From Aedoeadaptatus coxii (GTDB lineage Bacteria; Bacillota; Clostridia; Tissierellales; Peptoniphilaceae): 64,000 nucleotides of DNA. The DNA lies in contig NZ_KQ960172.1 of assembly GCF_001553115.1 (NCBI RefSeq), positions 22,011-86,010 of the forward strand, in the 5' to 3' direction. The position numbers and the translations under genes were made by a program. The notes below the pieces were generated by a model, which made no database searches, had not been told where the DNA came from, and saw only the letters and a program-made list of their open reading frames with translations. How positions within the stretch are numbered: position 1 is the first letter of the stretch; every line of letters starts with the position of its first letter. Shown piece by piece: positions 60,214 through 64,000 of this stretch.

Positions 60214-61206
60214 ATGATGAAAAAAATACTACCCATTTTATTGGCACTCGTTATGCTAACCGCCTGCGGCGCACCGAAACAATCTGCAAGCGGCGATAAA
60301 CAGAAAGTACGTCTCGTCTTAGACTGGACCCCCAACACCAACCACACGGGAATTTATGTGGCGAAAGAAAAAGGCTACTTTGACGAAGCCGGCATCGATC
60401 TTGAAATCCTTCAACCGCCGGAAGGTGGAGCGGAAGGCCTCGTCGCCAGTGGCGGCGGCGAATTCGCCGTAACCTTCCAAGATACCATCGCCGCATCCTG
60501 GGCAAAAGATACCCCCCTTCCCGTTACCGCTGTAGCTGCCCTCGTGCAACACAACACATCCGGTCTGTTGAGCTTAAAAGATAAAGGCATCGACAGAATG
60601 GGCAAATTAACCGGCCACAGCTACGCCACATGGAACATGCCCATCGAACTCGGCATGATGAAAACATTAGTTAACGACGACGGCGGTAACTTCGACAAAG
60701 TGGAACTTATTCCCTCCAACGTCACCGACATCGTCGCCGGTTTAAAGAGCAATGTAGATTCCGTTTGGGTTTACTACGGATGGGATGGCATCGCTGCTGA
60801 AAACGCAGGCTTACAAACCAATTTCATTCCCTTTATCGATTCACACCCCGAATTCGATTACTACAGCCCCATTCTCGTCGCCAATAACGACTTCCTGAAA
60901 AACAATAGCGAAACAGCTAAAAAAGCCTTAGCAGCCATTAGCAAAGGCTACACCTACGCCGCCGAACATCCGGAAGAAGCCGCCGATATTCTATTGAAAT
61001 CCGCTCCGGAACTGGAAGGCAAAAAAGAATTCGTTAAAAAGAGCCAAGAATATCTTTCCAAGCAATACATCGCCGATGCCGATCGTTTCGGCGTTATCGA
61101 TGGCGCGCGTTGGAATAAATTCTACAAATGGCTCGCCGACAACAAACTAATCGACCAACCGATCCCCGAAAACTTCGGTTTCAGCAATGACTACCTGCCC
61201 CAATAA
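60214..61206 (+). CDS. ABC substrate-binding lipoprotein (ThiY/NMT1-like)
   Basis: A 330-residue lipoprotein with lipobox MLTAC. The fold motif DWTPNTNHTGIYVAKEKGYF and PEGGAEGLVASGGGEFAVTF are typical of NMT1/THI5-like pyrimidine-precursor-binding proteins. AGGAG precedes paired ATG codons. It captures HMP or formylaminopyrimidine outside the cell and hands it to the permease (family knowledge plus riboswitch context). Confidence 0.9.
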   Translation: MMKKILPILLALVMLTACGAPKQSASGDKQKVRLVLDWTPNTNHTGIYVAKEKGYFDEAGIDLEILQPPEGGAEGLVASGGGEFAVTFQDTIAASWAKDTPLPVTAVAALVQHNTSGLLSLKDKGIDRMGKLTGHSYATWNMPIELGMMKTLVNDDGGNFDKVELIPSNVTDIVAGLKSNVDSVWVYYGWDGIAAENAGLQTNFIPFIDSHPEFDYYSPILVANNDFLKNNSETAKKALAAISKGYTYAAEHPEEAADILLKSAPELEGKKEFVKKSQEYLSKQYIADADRFGVIDGARWNKFYKWLADNKLIDQPIPENFGFSNDYLPQ

Positions 61207-61942
61207 TGTGCTTTTAAAAGCCACCGACATTAACCGTTCCTTCGGCGATCAGATCATTTTAAAAGATTTAAACCTGGAAGTGGAACGTTCCAAAATCGTC
61301 ACCCTCTTAGGGCAAAGCGGCAGCGGAAAAACCACGCTCTTTAATATACTGGCAGGCTTAGATCGCCCCGATAAAGGCACCGTCACCTTGCTCGATGAAG
61401 ATATTACCGCCAAACCCGGCCACGTGGCCTATATGCTACAAAAAGATTTGCTCTTAAAGCACTTGAAAATCATCGACAATGTGTCCCTTCCCCTACGATT
61501 AAAAGGCACGAGCAAAGAAGACGCGCGGAAAGAAGCCGCGCAATACTTCTCTGAGTTCGGCCTGGAAGGCACAGAAATGAAATACCCTTCCGCCCTTAGC
61601 GGCGGCATGGCACAGCGGGCGGCCTTTTTGAGAACCATCTTATTTTCCAAAGAACTCGTACTTTTAGACGAACCCTTCTCCCGGCTCGATGCCATTACCA
61701 AAATGAAATTGCAGGATTGGTATATGGGGATCAAAGAAAAATACCACCTCACCACCATTTTCATTACCCATGACATCGACGAAGCCCTCCGCATGAGCGA
61801 TCACATCCACGTGCTCTCACCCTCCCTTAAAACCATCGGCTTCAGCTACCGCGTACCCGATGGTGATCGGAGCGATTTCTTAGCGTCACAAGACTATTTA
61901 GACGCTAAAAAAGCCATACAGGAAGCGATCTTACAATCATAA
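61187..61942 (+). CDS. ABC transporter ATPase (ThiZ-like)
   Basis: A 251-residue ATPase. Walker A GQSGSGKTT, signature SALSGGMAQRAAF, Walker B LVLLDEPFSRLD and switch His in IFITHDIDEAL are all present. It overlaps the binding-protein gene by 20 bases. With the permease and lipoprotein it completes a ThiXYZ-type importer. A terminator follows. Confidence 0.92.
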   Translation: MTTCPNNVLLKATDINRSFGDQIILKDLNLEVERSKIVTLLGQSGSGKTTLFNILAGLDRPDKGTVTLLDEDITAKPGHVAYMLQKDLLLKHLKIIDNVSLPLRLKGTSKEDARKEAAQYFSEFGLEGTEMKYPSALSGGMAQRAAFLRTILFSKELVLLDEPFSRLDAITKMKLQDWYMGIKEKYHLTTIFITHDIDEALRMSDHIHVLSPSLKTIGFSYRVPDGDRSDFLASQDYLDAKKAIQEAILQS

Positions 61943-61946
61943 AGCA

Positions 61947-61978
61947 AAAGCATCTACCCTCGAGTAGATGCTTTTTTA
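61947..61978 (+). terminator. Terminator of the thiamine transport operon
   Basis: AAAGCATCTAC (61,947-61,957) pairs with GTAGATGCTTT (61,964-61,974), then a T-run. Confidence 0.92.
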
Positions 61979-61997
61979 ATGGCTACATAAAACAAAG

Positions 61998-62029
61998 AAA
62001 ATGGACACAGCAAACACTGTGTCCATTTT
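61998..62029 (-). terminator. Terminator of the SLH surface-protein gene
   Basis: AAAATGGACACAG (61,998-62,010) and CTGTGTCCATTTT (62,017-62,029) form a perfect 13-bp stem downstream of the minus-strand gene. Confidence 0.85.
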
Positions 62030-62065
62030 ATAAAAGACAAGATAGATCGGAGATTCTCTACATCA

Positions 62066-64000
62066 TTATCTATTTCCTAAGGCATCTTTCATTTCTTGGA
62101 AATTATTCGCTGCCAGCAAAATTTGAACGTAAGCCCAGTGGCGTTCCTCTACATCCTTAAAGGACTTAAAGTTCATTCTGATCTTTTGCAGATCCTGTTT
62201 ATCCATAGATCGTCCATCGTAATGATTCAAAATGGTAACGGCCTCTGCCCTTGTGATGGCGCCGTCGGGTCTAAAGGTTCCATCGGGATAACCGACAATA
62301 TGGCCGTTTCCAAACGCTTGATTAATAGCGTCTTCAAATTCATGGCCTTTCACATCGGTAAACGATGCTACGCGATCCGATTTCTTATCAATACCGGCTA
62401 AAGCTCGCGCAAACTCCGCCCGCGTGATCGGCTCATTCGGACGGAAATTACCGTTCTTATCTGCCAACATCAAGTTATTCTTCACCATGGCATTGATTGC
62501 CGCATTATACCATGCACTCGGCGTATCCGCAAAGTTTGCTTTATCCTTTTGGTTCATATCCAATCCGGCCAAATACGCAATCATAGAAGCCGCTTCTGCA
62601 CGGCTGATCTTTCCGTTAGGACGGAAACAATCATCCCCGTATCCGTAAATATATGCGCCGTGTTTTGCTTTAGGTGCTTCCGCTTGGTTAGTAGGTTCTG
62701 ACGGTTTACTCGATTCTCTTTGAACCGTTGCTACCGGTTCAAGGAAAATATAGCCCGAATCCGTCGATGAAGAGCCACTTTCATGGCTGACGTCCGGTTT
62801 TGAGGGGATCACCGGAGTTTGGCCGCCCGGAGTTTGACCACCCGGAGTTTGACCACCGGGGGTTTGACCGCCCGGAGTTTGACCGCCCGGAGTTTGACCA
62901 CCCGGGGTTTGACCACCGGGGGTTTGGCCGCCCGGAGTTTGACCGCCCGGAGTTTGATCACCGGGAGTTTGACCGCCCGGAGTTTGACCGCCCGGGGTTT
63001 GGCCACCGGGAGTTTGACCACCGGGGGTTTGACCGCCCGGAGTTTGATCGCCGGGAGTTTGATCTTCCGAATTAGGTTCTACAGCTGCAGTAACAGCCAC
63101 CATGTCTCCATTTTCAAAATAAGTCTTATTTGCAAACTTCACATAAACAATGGGCTTCACATACTTAACCCCTTCAGGTAGCTTAAGAATAGTAATTTTA
63201 TAGCCGCCATCTTCCGGTGTCACCGTATAGTCATCCTTAGGAAGCTCTTGCTTATCGTATTTCGGTGTCGCAGTCGATTCCACATCAATTCGTGCCGAAC
63301 GGAAGCTTACCGCCATCGGCTTAGCTACGTTATTATGGGCCGCATATTGCTCATTCGTGACGTAATTCAGCTTAAAGAAAGCTTTCTCATTCTCACCGTA
63401 CTTTCCGGCACCTTTTAAATTCGACTGAATCTTAATTTCATTATTCTTTAAGGCGACATATTTCTTGTTGTTGTGAGGATTGATCTGATCTCTTTCCCCT
63501 TCCACCTTATAGTTGACAAGGGCTTTTTTCGTATACTTTCTAAAAAGGCCGGATTTCTTTCCGTCGACTTCTCTATATGGAATACTTTTGATAAATTTCA
63601 ATTCATCTTTCGTAATCTTTTCTTTTGCTAATAAATCTTTTGCCCTTTGAACGGCCTCCTTCGCCTCTTTTCTATCATTACCCTTAAATTCAATAGATAC
63701 GTTGTCGAGAACTTTTTCATCCATAGAGTTCATATACGTTCGAAGTTCTTCCTTGGCCTTTGTAACCTCGTCGCGATCGGCAAGATCTTCGTCTTCCATG
63801 GACTTTTTATTTTTCTCTTTGGCCTCATTTACAATTTTATCCACCGTACCTTGGTCCGATGCTTGATCGATTTGATTCTTAAAGTCTTTTTTCTCTTTCT
63901 CATTGAGATTGGGAAGGTTATCGATGTCATTCTTACCGGACTTTTTCTTTTCATTTAAGGCTTTTTCCGCTTCGGCGTTTTGCTCTTTCGCTTTAACCAC
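62066..64000 (-). CDS. SLH-anchored surface protein with GA/FIVAR-like module and QTPGG repeats (partial)
   Basis: The frame is open at the window edge, so the N-terminus is missing; 645 codons are visible. First comes a GA/FIVAR-like helical module (DIDNLPNLNEKEKKDFKNQI then DQASDQGTVDKIVNEAKEKN), then a second helical and a beta-rich region. A linker of 17 QTPGG/QTPGD-type repeats follows (62,812-63,063), and three SLH repeats end the protein (FRPNGKISRAEAASMIAYLA, FRPNEPITRAEFARALAGID, FRPDGAITRAEAVTILNHYD). SLH repeats bind wall polysaccharide. GA-type modules in relatives bind albumin, so a host-binding role is possible. Confidence 0.88.
   Translation of the reverse strand: MVKAKEQNAEAEKALNEKKKSGKNDIDNLPNLNEKEKKDFKNQIDQASDQGTVDKIVNEAKEKNKKSMEDEDLADRDEVTKAKEELRTYMNSMDEKVLDNVSIEFKGNDRKEAKEAVQRAKDLLAKEKITKDELKFIKSIPYREVDGKKSGLFRKYTKKALVNYKVEGERDQINPHNNKKYVALKNNEIKIQSNLKGAGKYGENEKAFFKLNYVTNEQYAAHNNVAKPMAVSFRSARIDVESTATPKYDKQELPKDDYTVTPEDGGYKITILKLPEGVKYVKPIVYVKFANKTYFENGDMVAVTAAVEPNSEDQTPGDQTPGGQTPGGQTPGGQTPGGQTPGGQTPGDQTPGGQTPGGQTPGGQTPGGQTPGGQTPGGQTPGGQTPGGQTPGGQTPVIPSKPDVSHESGSSSTDSGYIFLEPVATVQRESSKPSEPTNQAEAPKAKHGAYIYGYGDDCFRPNGKISRAEAASMIAYLAGLDMNQKDKANFADTPSAWYNAAINAMVKNNLMLADKNGNFRPNEPITRAEFARALAGIDKKSDRVASFTDVKGHEFEDAINQAFGNGHIVGYPDGTFRPDGAITRAEAVTILNHYDGRSMDKQDLQKIRMNFKSFKDVEERHWAYVQILLAANNFQEMKDALGNR
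62812..63063 (-). repeat. 17 tandem 15-bp units encoding QTPGG
   Basis: Units of 15 bp based on GGAGTTTGACCGCCC (plus strand) repeat 17 times with third-base variation (CCG/CCC, GGA/GGG). Two units read QTPGD. Such arrays change length by slippage; they form the spacer before the SLH domains. No spacers, so not CRISPR. Confidence 0.95.

Noticed and set aside
62800..63075. Plus-strand and other-frame frames rich in RPEFDHP or VKLRAVKL repeats
   Set aside because: They are reflections of the 15-bp repeat that encodes QTPGG on the minus strand.

Overview
The window is a Gram-positive, low-to-moderate GC bacterial chromosome carrying a large conjugative element. The chromosomal genes (43-64 kb) are clearly richer in GC than the element genes. 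Surface proteins anchored by SLH repeats and by a copper-amine-oxidase-N-like domain, and a dnaX-ebfC-recR cluster, suggest a Firmicute such as an anaerobic coccus of the Peptoniphilaceae (Tissierellia). That assignment is inference; there is no rRNA gene here to settle it.

Region 1 (1-42,887) is one end of an integrative and conjugative element (ICE) inserted at the 3' end of a tRNA-Leu(CAA) gene. Its tyrosine integrase (41,537-42,709) lies next to the tRNA. Moving inward come a repressor pair with shared operator-like sites, an excisionase-like protein, a phage-type replication module (winged-helix initiator, DnaD-like protein, helicase-loader-like protein) with four 22-bp iterons, a PcfB-like protein, a 1,210-residue coiled-coil surface protein, and the mating apparatus: VirD4, Maff2, VirB6-like, PrgI, VirB4, a triple-domain cell-wall hydrolase, DUF4315/DUF4366-like membrane proteins, TopB and two OB-fold proteins. 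The window starts inside the next gene, a large helicase-type protein. The ICE relaxase and far att site are not visible.

Region 2 (about 13,346-30,540) is a second element nested inside the ICE. It splits the small Maff2 gene: the N-terminal part is at 30,527-30,685 and the C-terminal part at 13,270-13,350. A large serine recombinase sits at the left boundary. It is followed by a mobilizable, very AT-rich backbone: replisome-organizer-like protein, YhcG-type nuclease, PcfB, MobA/MobL relaxase with a RSF1010-like oriT candidate, DUF3847 protein and a 5'-truncated ABC exporter. Inside this is a third layer, a 6.2-kb piece of a Tn916-type element (int, xis, orf8, orf7, orf9, KTR protein, tet(M) with its complete attenuator leader) lacking the Tn916 conjugation genes. 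Debris follows: a SRPBCC pseudogene with an in-frame TGA, a ClbS/DfsB-like gene, a C-terminal VirD4 fragment and a small XRE regulator. Tetracycline resistance is thus carried by three stacked mobile elements.

Region 3 (42,888-64,000) is chromosome. It holds tRNA-Leu, an M18 aminopeptidase, a divergent OatA-like acyltransferase, tRNA-Lys, an XRE regulator, FtsH, a three-gene cluster (MGDG/UgtP-like glycosyltransferase, polysaccharide deacetylase, UPF0104 flippase-like protein), a GerMN lipoprotein, recR-ebfC-dnaX, an alanine-rich small lipoprotein, a zinc-ribbon membrane protein, aspartokinase, a TPP-riboswitch-controlled thiamine-precursor transport operon, and the 3' part of an SLH surface protein with 17 QTPGG repeats.
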